Shown here: positions 1 to 10,663 of the stretch, one piece after another
Numbering within the stretch: position 1 is the first letter of the stretch
Layout of the letters: each line of letters begins with the position of its first letter
Assembly (NCBI GenBank): GCA_963575645.1
Contig: OY754469.1
Location: 40,878,753 to 40,942,752, forward strand
From: Xanthostigma xanthostigma
Lineage: Eukaryota > Arthropoda > Insecta > Raphidioptera > Raphidiidae
Reading direction: 5' to 3'
Length of the DNA: 64,000 nucleotides
Position numbers and translations under genes: made by a program
The notes under the pieces: model-generated
The model's input: the letters and a program-made list of their open reading frames with translations, nothing else
Told to the model about the DNA's origin: nothing
Database searches by the model: none

Positions 1-150
1 GAAACGCTCCCCCTTCTCCGTCTTCAACTGGCAGTTGAAAGGAAAGAGTGGGAGATCGCGTTTCCACTCTCTGTCATACTCTACACGCATGCGCAGTGCG
101 TACTGTGTGTATACGTAGAATTTTATCTAGCCACTGTAAACCTGAAATAA
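1..150 (+). repeat. Dispersed repeat F, copy 1
   Basis: This stretch matches the reverse complement of 44140-44325 over most of its length. Shared blocks include the start GAAACGCT(C/T)CCCCTTCTCCG, the segment with GGCAGTTGAAAG, and the ending TCTAGCCAC. No ORF is present. It is probably a fragment of a non-autonomous element cut by the window edge. The family is not identified. Confidence 0.7.
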
Positions 151-1120
151 AAAAATCGTCGACAAATGCTAGAACCTAAAAAGTTTCACTTATAACACGC
201 GAAAGTCTAATTTTTTTTAAGGTAGCCGCACACGAATTTGTATGCTTGTCATGTATACTTAATTATGATGATCTATGAGTCAGTCAGTCAGTGAATGCCC
301 ACAATCATGATTATAGGACACTTGTATTTTGGAAACGATTCCACCTAGACGTATATAAGTTTGAATACTACTTCTTTATTGTAACCTTAAGCACCCTACT
401 GAAAAAAAATGCCGACGGAAGTGAAAACTTGAATATTAACGTCTTACGAATTTTCGATCAAAATGGTTTGTAGCATAGATTGCATTTTTATGTACGATAT
501 TTCAACGCTAGATGTCTAACGTTGTATAAATAAAAGTTTTCGTCTTACGCATTTTCAATCAGGACACGTGACCCTGACGATCTGACGCGAGTTTAACATT
601 TTTTACCCATTACAAAAAAAGAAGTTTTCACTTCAAAAATCAATTCTGTAACGTAACTAGCCTAGAGACCGGCCGAAAAGGGTTCGGAAAGGTTCGTGTA
701 AATCTAGTGCACTTGGCCGGCGCACTCCCTGAACTGTGATACGTATGAATACACGAAAATATTGACGACGTAAAATAAAATACAAAAGTAAAGAAATAAA
801 CATTCAAAATATCATACAAACATTCAGTAAGTATATAGCCGGGAAAAGAAATTTAGAAAAAATAATAAAATAGAATAGGTACTTTGAAATAACGGACTAA
901 ACTCTGCTAGAGGTTAGCCAAGGTCGATTGCTATTCGGTGTTTGTGATAAGAGCAAAGCGCCTGTGTACCTACTTAACAAAGAATATCCGGTATATTTGC
1001 AGGGAGACACGTCAGCTTTTCTCCATTATACATGTATTGGCGTATGGATACAAGTAAGCTTGCTTGCTTTTGAACGTGAGTGTATATAAATACAGGTGTC
1101 CAACATTAAAAAAACCGTTG
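151..1120. other. AT-rich non-coding DNA
   Basis: I see no convincing gene. A 60-aa ORF at 291-473 lacks any recognisable domain. A locally GC-richer patch at about 665-740 (GGCCGAAAAGG, CTTGGCCGGCG) is the only compositional feature. Confidence 0.5.
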
Positions 1121-1319
1121 TTTTTGACGTGATAACGTCTTATAAATTGATGAAACACCAATCTTATAAATTGATGAAACACCGGCTGCATGCACGAAAA
1201 AGTGTCACGTTCCGAAATGTGTCACGTTCCGCCTGACTTAAATATGATATTCGAGCGGAATACGTTATCACGTAAAATTATCGTCCGTAAACCGACTTTA
1301 CAGACAACCAATTTTTTTT
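1121..1319 (+). mobile_element. Short non-autonomous element K1, copy 1
   Basis: The left end is TTTTTGACGTGATAACGTC and the right end is TTATCACGTAAAA followed by a conserved tail ending CAGACAACCAATTTTT. The same ends occur at 46600-47197, 48250-48466 and, inverted, 58541-58745. The subterminal ACGTGATAACGTC / GACGTTATCACGT pair is inverted. A segment with ATAAATTGATGAAACACC is duplicated in this copy. No coding capacity. The superfamily is not assigned. Confidence 0.75.
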
Positions 1320-1331
1320 AAATAAAATTAA

Positions 1332-1400
1332 CTAGCGGTCCGTCCTGTTTTACCCGGGTGCGATAGATACAATTCTGCAAAATGTATTTCGTTTGCGACC
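1332..1400 (+). repeat. Fragment of the ACTAGCGG-ended repeat family
   Basis: It begins ACTAGCGGTCCGTCCTG and continues through CCCGGGTGCGATAGATAC to CTGCAAAATGTA. A reverse-complement copy of the same segment lies at 3660-3714. It is the terminal piece of the family whose longer copies are annotated at 3960, 8506, 28151 and 29415. Confidence 0.6.
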
Positions 1401-1830
1401 CGACGTCTGAACCAATAGCTTTGAGCGAATACTAACAGATGTCGCTACTTGGTACTAAAACAGTTTTTTTTTGTTTGCTTCTGAACTAATAATAGTTCAG
1501 AAGCTGATAGAATTTACTCAAAGCTATTTAGCTTTGAGTTAATTCTATCAGATCTCGTTACGTGTTACTAAAACAGGTTTTTTGAGAAAATGCCGTAATT
1601 TTGTACAAAATATTTAATAAAAACTATCCTGTAGCGTAAGTTGCACTAAGCAAGACACATTCACAAAATTTTATTAAAATCTGTTCAGTGGTTTCGCAGA
1701 TAGCACGGCTAAAATTCTGAACTAATAGCTTTGAGTAAATCCTATCAGATGTCGTTACATGTTAGTAAAACACTTTATTTTCACAAAACACCATAATTTT
1801 GTAAAAAAATTTTATAAAAAACTATCCTAT
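1400..1830. repeat. Degenerate direct repeats with a hairpin
   Basis: Three related segments begin near 1407, 1527 and 1718. Each holds AGCTTTGAG, then a TATCAG- or AACAG-type block, then ACTAAAACAG or GTAAAACAC. At 1508-1555 a hairpin is visible, with arms CTGATAGAATTTACTCAAAGCT and its near complement. ACTATCCTGTAGCGTAAGTT recurs at 1624 and 1811. There is no ORF. It looks like an old decayed element. Confidence 0.55.
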
Positions 1831-2854
1831 AGTGTAAGTTTACAGTAATTTAAATATTGTTGTTTGAATCAAACCTGTGTCGATTTTAATTGAATGCTTA
1901 TTTAAAACTTTTAATTAGGTTTGCTGTATTTTTGTTTGATAATAAATTAATGCGTATTATAAAATGAACGAGTAATATTTTATTCTCAATCGTTTACTAA
2001 GTTTCTATTATGCTTCGTATGCAAGCTACTATGGTGCCATCTACTTGCTATTTTCTATATGGGATTTTCAGATAAATTTGTTATAAAGAGTCTCACCCTA
2101 TTTACATAATACCCTCGCCTTATATGCACTTTTTGTTCATATTTGATGTAGCATGTAGGTTGATAAAAACCGAAGACTTAATAGTATAGATACCTATATA
2201 AATGGACCCAACATCCAATATGACAGAGAAGCGCTCATCTTTTTCTAAATACCGATAACATATATAGACATGGATATAAAAACGATAATTATTGAGCTTT
2301 ATAAATCTTAAAATAAATAAAATTTTATTTATTTGAAGAGTTCTAGTCAAACGTTAATCAAAGATTTAAATCTTATATTGTTGATAAAATATATTTTAGA
2401 TTTGTTTAATCATTTTTAACTGATAAAAACTTTATCAAAAAGATATTCTACACCTAAGGTAAAATGTATTTATTTACCGGTGAAATGACAGGTTGGGATA
2501 AATATTTCATGATTTCTTACGCATGTAGCACTACTTAACTATCTTTAAATATTCTTAAAAATCGTCAACAGTTTGAAAAGATCAATTCACAGCAAAATCG
2601 CAAAAAAAATTTACTTTCGAAAAAATATTAAATTAAAATAATAATAATAATACACCGTGGTAATTTGGCTGCTACAGATAGACAAATTTACAGCGTTAGC
2701 AAATGTGGGATCAAAGAAAAAGGAAAGTAATAAAATGTTGGGTGCAAACTTATTCTGCTCATTTTAAATTTTATTTTATCTATATGATAGATAACATCAA
2801 TTACAACTGGTTAGAATGTGCCATTTGTTTTAAATAAATACCATTAATAAAGGC
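1831..2854. other. AT-rich non-coding DNA
   Basis: No gene is recognised. Around 2325-2385 there is a fragment (GAAGAGTTCTAGTCAAACG, ATCAAAGATTTAAAT) related to the inverted-repeat family seen at 21085, 25500, 47999 and 59640. A short (ATA) microsatellite lies near 2637-2651. Confidence 0.45.
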
Positions 2855-3065
2855 TCTCACAGATCAAGGCGACCCGAATGGCGGTGGCGATAGCGGCCGC
2901 GGTAAAATAAAACATGTTGTTTTAACGTACGTGTTCAGACAGGAGTGCGTTCGCGGTCATTTTGGCGGGAATTTGCAGCGTTCATTTTAGCGGCCACTAT
3001 ACGGTGGCGGGCAAACGCTTCGTGTCGTAATTGGGCCGCAGAACGCTATGTTCGCTTTTAGTTCA
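2855..3065. other. CpG-rich patch of unknown origin
   Basis: About 200 bases are clearly richer in G+C and CpG than the surroundings (GGCGGTGGCGATAGCGGCCGC, GCGTTCGCGGTC, GCGGCCACTATACGG). No ORF of useful length crosses it. It could be a decayed mobile element, an untranslated exon or promoter DNA. The sequence alone does not decide. Confidence 0.4.
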
Positions 3066-3659
3066 TTACAAAATTGAAACGTCGAGTATTACCGAAAAAA
3101 TTATTGAGCTTTAATTATTGAGTTTCAAACAATATTAGATCGGGTTATATGGGTTTTCATAACCAGTGCGATCTCCTGAACTGATTCCTGCAAAAAAATT
3201 AATTCCGAGTTGAATTCAGAACGGTTCCACAAGGTCTGCCAACTATCCTTTCTAAACTGACGTTTTCGGTGAAAGCTGATGTGAACTACATATTATTTAT
3301 GTGCTCATCTACATAGGTGTTTTATTTTCTCGAGTGAGTGAGCCGCATCAAGTGAGAACTGTCAACATAAAAAAATATACTCTCTTTGTTTCTGAATAAA
3401 CTTTGTCAGAAAGTTTTAATCATGTCTTTAACTCATGCGCGCCATAAGACAAATACTATTTTTTATGAAAATCTGCATAAGTCTATTGCACATTTATTCA
3501 AAATAGTCTTGGATTATATAATATATAACTACAGGGTTGCCAGGTGTCCGCGTTTCCCTTGAATAGTTCGGTTTTCCAATTTCTTGTCAGTGTGAAAAAT
3601 ATAAAAAAAAGGTTTATTAAGTATCCGGTTTTTTGGAAAAGTAATAAAATTAATGAAGC
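3066..3659. other. AT-rich non-coding DNA with one repeat-end-like motif
   Basis: No gene is seen. CAGGGTTGCCAGGTGTCCGCG at 3533-3553 resembles the end of a hAT-type element and is echoed by AGGGTTGCCATCCGTCCGG at 44438 and AGGGTTGCCAACTCC at 26699, but no matching second end or target duplication was found. Confidence 0.4.
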
Positions 3660-3958
3660 TACATTTTGCAGAATTATATCTATCGCACCTGGGTGAAACC
3701 AGCACGGACCACTATAATGTTATAAAGAGGTAAAGTTTGTAAGTTTGGATGTAGGAGGCAATCTCTGATACTACTCCGATTTCAATTTTTTTAACACCAA
3801 TATTTAGAATGGACCTTCAGGATGGATACAGGCTATTATATTGTCGCGTTTAAATAAAAGCGTTTTTCGTAGAGACAAATTTTGCAACGCAAGTCGACGA
3901 TAAAACGGCGACAATTTACAAATTCGGGCGAAGCCAGACCGGGCCATCGCGTCGTTAT
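3660..3958 (-). repeat. Two fragments of ACTAGCGG-ended short elements
   Basis: 3660-3714 is a reverse copy of 1332-1400. 3715-3953 is an opposite-strand copy of the element at 20672-20908: it shares AAATTCGGGCGAAGCC, the GTCGACGATAAAACGGC block and the AAGTTTGGATGTAGG block. The ends TATTAGTATA and CTAGCGGCCCGG are those of RTE-dependent or SINE-like repeats of insects. This is inference from end motifs. Confidence 0.55.
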
Positions 3959-3959
3959 C

Positions 3960-4529
3960 TATACTAATATATAAAGCTGAAGAGTTTGTTTGTTTGAACG
4001 CGCTAATCTCAGGAACTACTGGTTTAAATTGAAAAAAAAAAAAAATTTTTTGTTGGATAGCCAATTTATCGAGGAAGGCTATATAATATCACGCTACGAC
4101 CATTAGGGGCACAAAAATAAGCTTCTATTCAGTTGAAATACACTAACAAAATATACTCATATTAGCGTTGTGCGTACACAACGTCGGATGGCTCAATCGG
4201 TAGAGCATGCGACTGTCGATATTAGGGTCGTGGGTTCAAGCCCCACGTTGGGCAAAAAATTTTTTTTTTTATTTTCTACATTGCTTTCTTCTAAGGCTTA
4301 CATTTACATTTATTTTAATTTTATTTAATTAATTAAAAAACAATATTAGTTTAAAAAAATAAAAATACTGCTTTTTATCGACAAAAGCTTTTGAACGGTA
4401 ACTCCGATCATCATGAAATTTGGACACAACATTCATCTCGGTAAACTAAGATGAATGTGTGTACTCATGTTCCTCCCTTCCCCATTCGTTCTTTTACACC
4501 CGGGTGAAACCGGACGGGACCGCTAGTAT
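3960..4529 (+). mobile_element. tRNA-Lys-like non-autonomous element A, copy 1
   Basis: It runs from TATACTAATATATAAAGCTG to the end motif CACCCGGGTGAAACCGG...CGCTAGTA. The left arm carries AACGCGCTAATCTCAGGAAC, TCGAGGAAGGCTAT and ATCACGCTACGACC. The right arm carries ACAAAAGCTTTTGAACGG. A tRNA-like module sits in the middle (4183-4254) rather than at an end, as it would in an ordinary tRNA-headed SINE. Reverse copies are at 8506-9261 and 28151-28898. There is no ORF; movement would depend on another element. Confidence 0.75.
4183..4254 (+). other. tRNA-Lys-like sequence inside element A
   Basis: Box A-like TGGCTCAATCGGTAGAGCA and box B-like GGTTCAAGCCC are correctly spaced, as in a tRNA gene. 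The overall pattern (GGATGGCTCAATCGGTAGAGC, then a GACTG arm, then GGGTCGTGGGTTCAA) is closest to tRNA-Lys, but the acceptor and anticodon arms do not pair well. It is part of a dispersed repeat, so it is annotated as tRNA-derived and not as a functional tRNA gene. Confidence 0.7.
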
Positions 4530-5045
4530 TAAATAAATATCATTTACTAACAAAAACACATTAATAGTGGTTTTGTTGCATAACGATTGTATCTCATTAT
4601 TTCTGTACCGGTGCAGTTATGTAATATGTGACGCCGTTATCGCACAATGGGAATTTCGCATTCCATATTTTTTGACTGTCATGACGTAATATATTCGCGC
4701 AATAATATTTATCACTGCGGAAAACCGAATGCACAGTCAGTTGGCTGTGTATCGCGCATGATCATTGATTTTGTGTCATATTATAGCATGAACCATTTAT
4801 CTGATCCTGGAAAGGTAATATTATGTGCACTGCATATCGCCATTACGGCTTATCAAGGTCTGTGAAACATTCTAGAGATTAGAATTTTACTAGAACTCTA
4901 TTTATTTTATACCTTTATTTTATCAATACTTTTTTTATGTTTAATGACGGGGAAATCCCTTCACGGACGCCCGTAGTGTGGGACTCACTTACAGCAATTG
5001 TAAAAAATAAGAGATTTGTCATTTTTGTTAACTTTAAAAATTTAT
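4530..5045. other. Non-coding DNA
   Basis: A 72-aa ORF at 4647-4865 has no recognisable domain or codon pattern and is probably chance. No repeat or RNA gene is recognised. Confidence 0.4.
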
Positions 5046-5294
5046 TGATGAGTATTTGGAAAGAATTCCGTGGCATAAGGATCGAAAATGAAGCAATACT
5101 GAGATTTTTTTAAACTTTTTTTTTTAAACGGATCACAGTTACTCTATTTATTGAATAGAGTCAATCTTCTAAGTTTAAAAAAATCTTAGTATTGCTTCAT
5201 TTTCGATCCTTATGCCACGGAATTCTTTCCAAATACTCATCATTAACTTCAACGGATCACAGCTACTCTATTTATTGAATAGAGTCAATCTTCA
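5046..5294. repeat. Foldback sequence with flanking direct repeats
   Basis: Two inverted arms of about 70 bases (5046-5116 and about 5173-5243) are near-perfect complements: GATGAGTATTTGGAAAGAAT pairs with the sequence ending CCAAATACTCATC. A direct repeat starting AACGGATCACAG and ending AGAGTCAATCTTC is present at 5127-5171 and again at 5251-5294. The combination suggests a small palindromic element plus a local duplication. Confidence 0.8.
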
Positions 5295-6243
5295 TTTAAA
5301 AATTTATAATACACAAAAAGAATTTTTAAAAACTTTTATAACCTGATCTTGTCAAGTATATATGTAAAAAGGGCTCCATGAAGCAAAAAATTTATATGCC
5401 AATTATTTAAACATTTTTTGTTGTTTTCAATGAAGACGGTTTTTCGAAAAAAATTAGTTAGTTAACAATAGCCTACCTTTTTTAAAAATAGATTTATAAA
5501 CATTTTTTCAACTGAGCTTTATTCTTTGAAGTGTTAAGATGACATCATAATTTATTCAAATTTTCAAATTGTTATTTTATATACCATAAAAAAATTATTT
5601 TATGTGTTGTACTCTCTAAACAGGCGCACCGCTTGAGCTGTAACGACCGCGCGGAATCCTATTTTCAACGATAAATTTAAACTATAAATAATAGAGATAG
5701 AGTTTCGGGAGATGGAACTTTCTTATTGAAAATTTTCTCCTCTTTAAGAATCTTTTTTTAATTTTCGCTATCGCTTATAGTTTTTGAGTAATTGCCAAAA
5801 ATCTGAGGGACTTTTTTTTGTTTTTCATTTTTTATTAAAACAAATAAAAAATTTTGTCGGCGAAAATAAAAAAAACGTCTTTTTCGGAATATTTTTAACA
5901 CTTGGATTTATTTTTCTCAAGAATCTTACTTCTTGACTACAGCCAGAGGAACGAGTTTTCAGAATTTGTTTATTTTGTAGGCATCACTCGAAAACGGCTC
6001 GACCGATTTTGTTTAAAGTGGGTCTCTTTTTATGTACTGCATGCAGGTCTATAAAGTTAGCTCGAATTGTGTCGGATCGTTTATTTACAAAGTCACAAGT
6101 TTACAATTGAAATTATTATCTTAGGAATACGTTTCTCAGCTGCTATTTGTGACGGTTTATTTTATATACTTTGATATAGTACCTACACTGTAAATACCAA
6201 CATTTATGAGTTGAGTTTACATTTTCCTACTCGCAATTAAATA
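5295..6243. other. AT-rich non-coding DNA
   Basis: I find no gene, RNA or well-bounded repeat here. Confidence 0.45.
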
Positions 6244-6697
6244 CAGTGTAACCTCTTTATACCGAATCTCAAGGGACTGAGCATTTTTTTTTTCGTTATA
6301 TGGAGGGAAGAAAGGAAAATAACCAAACTTCATCTAATTAATTTATTCCAAACACATACAGTCTGTTAACTTTGCCTGAGGTTTTTTGCTATGCCAATAT
6401 TTGTTTTGTATTTTATTAAGTATCTTATGCATATCTTGGGGTGTGGTGGAATCATCTTCATTAACAATAGGAATTTTTCAATAAATTTGGCGGCATCAAG
6501 TGCTTGTTGAATAGTTGGTGATGATTCAGAATCGTTCTCTTTACGTCTGTAAATATTTGCTAACGCCTATAAATATGAACATATTTCTTCGTAATAGAGA
6601 ATGGCGGTTGCGCTATAAACCAACCAAATTGTAAAAATTTCTACGTTATAGGGAGTTTTTCGTTAATAACGAAGGACATTATAAAGAGGTTACACTG
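6244..6697. mobile_element. pogo/Tigger-type DNA transposon, deleted copy
   Basis: Terminal inverted repeats CAGTGTAACCTCTTTATA at 6244 and TATAAAGAGGTTACACTG ending at 6697 are perfect over 18 bases and flanked by TA on both sides (6242-6243, 6698-6699), the target duplication typical of Tc1/mariner/pogo elements. The 454-bp body keeps only the C-terminal part of a transposase on the minus strand (6343-6566). The catalytic region is deleted, so this copy is non-autonomous. Confidence 0.9.
6343..6566 (-). pseudogene. pogo/Tigger-like transposase C-terminal remnant
   Basis: Read on the minus strand, one frame gives ESSPTIQQALDAAKFIEKFL, the pattern of the C-terminal helical tail of pogo/Tigger/Jerky-type transposases (SxxTxxxALxAxxxIxxFL). 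After a one-base frame change near 6470, the second frame gives NEDDSTTPQDMHKILNKI and runs to a stop at 6343-6345. The DNA-binding and DDE domains are missing. The remnant lies wholly within the inverted repeats, which supports the pogo assignment. Assignment is by recall of the family pattern. Confidence 0.7.
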
Positions 6698-7083
6698 TAG
6701 TAAGAAATGTTTATTGAAAGTACAAAATTGCACTTTATATACCTAACGTATTTTTATATACAGTGTGTGTGCAGTTGGAATGTTTTGAAACTTGCATGTT
6801 CATAGACCATTGGTAGGGCAAATTGAATAACATTCTCCAACCATTTTATTTAACATATAAAAGTAAAGTACACTTATTAATTCTTAATTGATTTTGCATA
6901 CCTTGTATTAAGCGTATGGCACGGAGGAAATTTACTGTGCAGACGATTACTTGTTTTTATGTCTCCATGAAAACGCTAGCAAATTATTTATCGTATTTTA
7001 TAGCGTCTTCCACTATTTTTATGCACTACTCCCTATAAAATAGTCGGGTGCATGCATACGGGCATGTAAAGTGATCCATTACG
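6698..7083. other. Non-coding DNA
   Basis: No feature is recognised between the pogo-type and hAT-type elements. Confidence 0.4.
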
Positions 7084-7091
7084 CTCTAGTG

Positions 7092-7366
7092 CAGGCCTGG
7101 GCAAATGGCGGCCCGCGGGCCGGATCCGGTCCGCGAAGCATTTTATAAATGATTATTAAGAGCGAAAATAGTTTTCCAATATAATTTGGCGCACAAAAAA
7201 AAATATAGAAAAATAGTAAATAGGTAGCAAGGGCCACAACAGACGAAAAAAGACCTTTTTGTTGCGGAAATGAGAGGGCCTTTTTTTTTGCTCTCCAAAT
7301 TTTTGTCCCAGGTTCAAATTTTCATCAGCAATGTGGCCCGACGATCAAAAGATTTGCCCGCCCCTG
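7092..7366. mobile_element. hAT-type non-autonomous element
   Basis: The ends CAGGCCTGGGCAAAT and ATTTGCCCGCCCCTG are imperfect terminal inverted repeats with the outer CAG/CTG usual for hAT elements. An exact 8-bp target duplication CTCTAGTG is present at 7084-7091 and 7367-7374. The 275-bp interior has no transposase. This is a strong, cleanly bounded insertion. Confidence 0.92.
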
Positions 7367-7504
7367 CTCTAGTGCTTTAATTAAAAGAGTAGGCGATCTA
7401 ACCATTCAACAGTAATTTTTATAGACTAGATACCCATTAGCTACCATTAGAAGTACATGTAAACAACACCAGGCGCGAATAGTAATTTTTCTAAAGTACT
7501 TAAT

Positions 7505-7812
7505 CACGCGTTGCTGTTACGTTCAACATATGGCGCTCTCATTGCCGTTAAAAATATTCTGTATACTGTGTGTTGCTTTAACGCTCAACAGCTGGCGCTC
7601 CCATTGACTCTATAAACACGTTGCAGTGGCTCAGTCTGGTTTTCGTGTGTTGCTGTTACGTTTAACAGATGACACTCCCATTGCCGTAAAATATGTAGTA
7701 TAGCGTGTGTTGCTTTAATGTCCAATAGATGGCACTGTATTCAATGGATTGTGGTCTCATTGTCGTATAGCGTATGTTGCTTTTACGTCAAACAGATAGC
7801 GCTCTATTGTGC
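7505..7812. repeat. Degenerate tandem repeat, five units of 60-77 bp
   Basis: The block TTGCT(G/T)TTACGTTCAAC...GATGGCGCTC...CATTGCCGT recurs with starts at about 7511, 7573, 7650, 7710 and 7776. Units are diverged and unequal in length, as in an old minisatellite. No ORF runs through it. Confidence 0.75.
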
Positions 7813-8505
7813 TGTTTTTTTTTAAAGCATGTTTTTAGCTGTCACAATGGTGTGACATCTATATAATATAGGTATTCAAAAATACGCGCGTAATCGAATG
7901 CTACTCTGTGTCAAAATTTCAAAGCAATCGGTGAACACTTTAAGATTTTTATTGAACAAACGGACATTTACATTTTTATTTATAGGTATAGATTTGATTT
8001 TATAAACACACCTGGGATATTTTTATTAGTTCATATAACCGAACGTCTATTGTAGTTTTTTTTTTTAATTAATAGATTGACCTTTACTCTGTCAAGTAAT
8101 TAGCCAGGGCTAGTTTTGTATGTGGTTCTATTGATTGGAAATGACCCTCTTCCCCGCCTTTCCACGTCACCACTTTTGGCCGTTCACTTTTGGGATACCC
8201 TGTAGCATTGCTGTTTTTTGCAGAAATAAATGAATATGAATTTTTGCGGCAGATTTTATATCTTAAATTCTTGGTATAATTGTAAACTGTTTAGAAGACT
8301 GCAAAGTATGTTCTTTTCGTAGACATTTTAAGGAAAAACACAACCGTTGTTTTTAATTAAATTCTTACTTTATTTATCTTTACCTAATGTGTGTGCTGTC
8401 TGTGTATACAGTGTGTTAATTTTTTGTAACCTTAACTAATGCATTCTATTACCGTGGTGACGATAATTATTATCAATTATGAGAAATAAAATATATATTA
8501 TATAT
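7813..8505. other. Non-coding DNA
   Basis: No gene or well-bounded repeat is recognised. Confidence 0.4.
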
Positions 8506-9261
8506 TACTAGCGGTTCCGTCCGGTTTCACCCGGGTGCAAAAGAACGAATGGGGAAGGGAGGGACATGAGCACGCATATTCATCTTAGTTTACCGAGATA
8601 AATGTTGAGTCCAAATTCCATGATGATCGGAGTTACCGTTCAAAAGTTTTTGTCGATAAAAAGCAGTATTTATATACTTTTTTTAAGTAATAAATTTCTT
8701 TAAAATCAATAATTACTGTAATAAATTATTAAAATATAATAAATATTTAATTAAAAACACTGTAGGATAATTATTTTTATATATGTACCTATATAGTTAT
8801 AACAGATATCAAATGAGCTATTAATTAGATTTATTTAATTTTAATTAGTCGTAAATAAAATTAAAATAAATTTAAATGTAAGCTTTAGAAGAAAGCAAAG
8901 TAGAAAATAAAAAATAAAAATATATTCGTCCAACGTGCGACTCGAACCCACGACCCTGATATTAACAGTCGCATGCTCTACCGACTAACCTAGCCGTGCT
9001 TGTGAATGTACGACTTAATATTGATATAGGTATGTAGTTAATTAAGGCTGAATTGAAGCTATTTTTGAGATACATTTTGCAACATGTTTCATTGATGCTC
9101 CGCTCCTATTGGTCGTAGCGTGATATTATATACCCTATAACCTTCCTCGATAAATGGGCTTCCAACAAAAAAAAATTTGAATTCGAACCAGTAGTTCCTG
9201 AGATTAACGCGTTCAACCAACCAAACAAACAAACAAATTCTTCAGCTATATTATAGTATAG
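8506..9261 (-). mobile_element. tRNA-Lys-like non-autonomous element A, copy 2
   Basis: This is a reverse-orientation copy of 3960-4529: it starts TACTAGCGGTTCCGTCCGG and CACCCGGGTGCAAAAGAACG, and ends with ACAAACAAATTCTTCAGC and TATAGTATA. It is longer than copy 1 because of extra AT-rich sequence near 8650-8880. The tRNA-like module is at 8928-8999 on the minus strand. Confidence 0.75.
8928..8999 (-). other. tRNA-Lys-like sequence inside element A copy 2
   Basis: The minus strand shows the box A region with GGTAGAGCATGCGACTG and a box B region GGGTTCGAGTC. The anticodon arm reads GACTGTTAATATCAGGGTC, close to the GACTTTTAATCTGAGGGTC of tRNA-Lys. It is repeat-derived and not counted as a functional tRNA gene. 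Confidence 0.65.
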
Positions 9262-9904
9262 ATTTAAGCATATTAAAATCTGTGTTATATTTTCTTATCT
9301 AGCTTATTTTATGTACATTTTCGGGACAGACACGCTGTGTGTGGATTTGCGTAACTGTTAAATTAAGAAATAGTTTTTATTTAAAATAAACTGTCTCGCG
9401 TGAAGTATAAAAACTTTTTCTCCTTAAAACTTTTTGAAGTGCAGTAGCATGACTTTATTCGGTTCACACACAGTTAGAAAAAAAAGTTATAAAACACTTT
9501 TACCTTCGACTGTACAATATGTATGTATGTATAGCAGTGTGAATGTACCTTCGAAGTTTTTACGATATTTTTTGCGTCCTAAGAGATGTTTTTAACCCAG
9601 GGCTAATGGTGACTGGATCTGTACTCCAGACCCCTGAGAACGAGGTGTGACAATAAATTCCATAGTTCCAGTTTTTTTTCCTAAAAGGGATTTTGCCTAC
9701 GTACAATATTATAGTAGTGTTTTTAACTTAGTAGTTTCATAAACTTCCATTACAATTTTCACGAAAAAAGTTTATTAAAAACTTACTCAAGAAGTTGGTT
9801 AATTGATATTGTAATTTACGAAAGGCTACTTTTAACAAGATAGATTTTTTTTAAATTTATAATTCACTATTCAGCGTAGAACTTTTGAAAACAAATAATA
9901 ATAC
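9262..9904. other. Non-coding DNA
   Basis: No gene is recognised. (GTAT)n-like sequence at 9518-9532 is the only simple repeat noted. Confidence 0.4.
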
Positions 9905-10110
9905 TTACAGGGTGGTGAATTGGGCTTTTGAATGAATTTTTTTTTTTGTCATAAATGGAAAGACCGTATATAAGTTTTATAACAAAACTATTTTTCTTTT
10001 TTTTATTTTCGTTATAATTCAAAAGTTATATCAAATTAAAAATAAATTTTTGTACCCAGTTCCGAGAACGAGCCGACATTTCCCGAGCATAATGTGACGT
10101 CATAATGTAA
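9905..10110 (+). repeat. Repeat P end shared with 23330-23505
   Basis: From ACAGGGTGGTGAATTGGGC through ATTCAAAAGTTATATC to CCCAGTTCCGAGAACG and AATGTGACGTCATAATGT, this matches the reverse complement of 23330-23505. It lies just upstream of a THAP-type exon, so it may be the 5' end of a P-element-like transposon. The CAGGGTG start and the THAP exon are the only support; no matching 3' end is visible. Confidence 0.6.
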
Positions 10111-10197
10111 ATTTCTATTATCATCACATGCAATTGACACAGTGTTTTAACCTCTCATTGATTGAATACAGTCAATATATTAAGAAATTTATCAAAA

Positions 10198-10368
10198 ATG
10201 TCGAATCTTAAATGTTATCGTGCTTGCTTTGTACAAAGGTGTACGAATATTACATAAAAAACTCCCCACAAAATGTTTTTAAATGTGCCACAAGATGTTA
10301 CACGTCGAAAACAATGGTGTCAACATCATGAAACATCCATTTTTTTGTGTTGCAAGGATCATTTTGAT
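10198..10368 (+). pseudogene. Broken THAP zinc-finger exon
   Basis: Reading from the ATG at 10198 gives a THAP (C2CH) pattern: C-x4-C near the start (YRACFVQRC), a QDVTRRKQWCQHH block with the conserved Trp, and CCKDHFD at the end, where Cys and His would complete zinc binding. The exon stops at a consensus splice donor, GAT|GTAAGT, at 10368/10369, the usual place for a THAP first exon. An in-frame TAA at 10255-10257 interrupts it after codon 19. No second exon was found. THAP domains begin P-element transposases and several domesticated host proteins. The upstream repeat (9905-10110) favours a transposon origin. Confidence 0.7.
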
Positions 10369-10663
10369 GTAAGTATTTTAATATAATACTGTAATTAATA
10401 ATAATTTATATCAACGTATAAATTTAAATATCTGGGTGACCGAACTTTGCTTGGAATAGTTCAATAAACATATTATTAATTTGCTGTGATTTGTTGATTT
10501 TGTACTATTTTTTTTACGAAACGAATTAATTTCAATGTTATGAATTTTTTAAACGAGAAATCCAAGATTCAACTTTACCAACTATTTTTCTCTATAATAA
10601 CAGTCGTTCCCTTTGTAAATATTATTTATGTAGGTCGTTATTTTGAAATCTGCCGCCGTTATT

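Noticed and set aside
7505..7812. CRISPR-like array
   Set aside because: The units are diverged, of unequal length and in an evident eukaryotic repeat context. It is a degenerate minisatellite.
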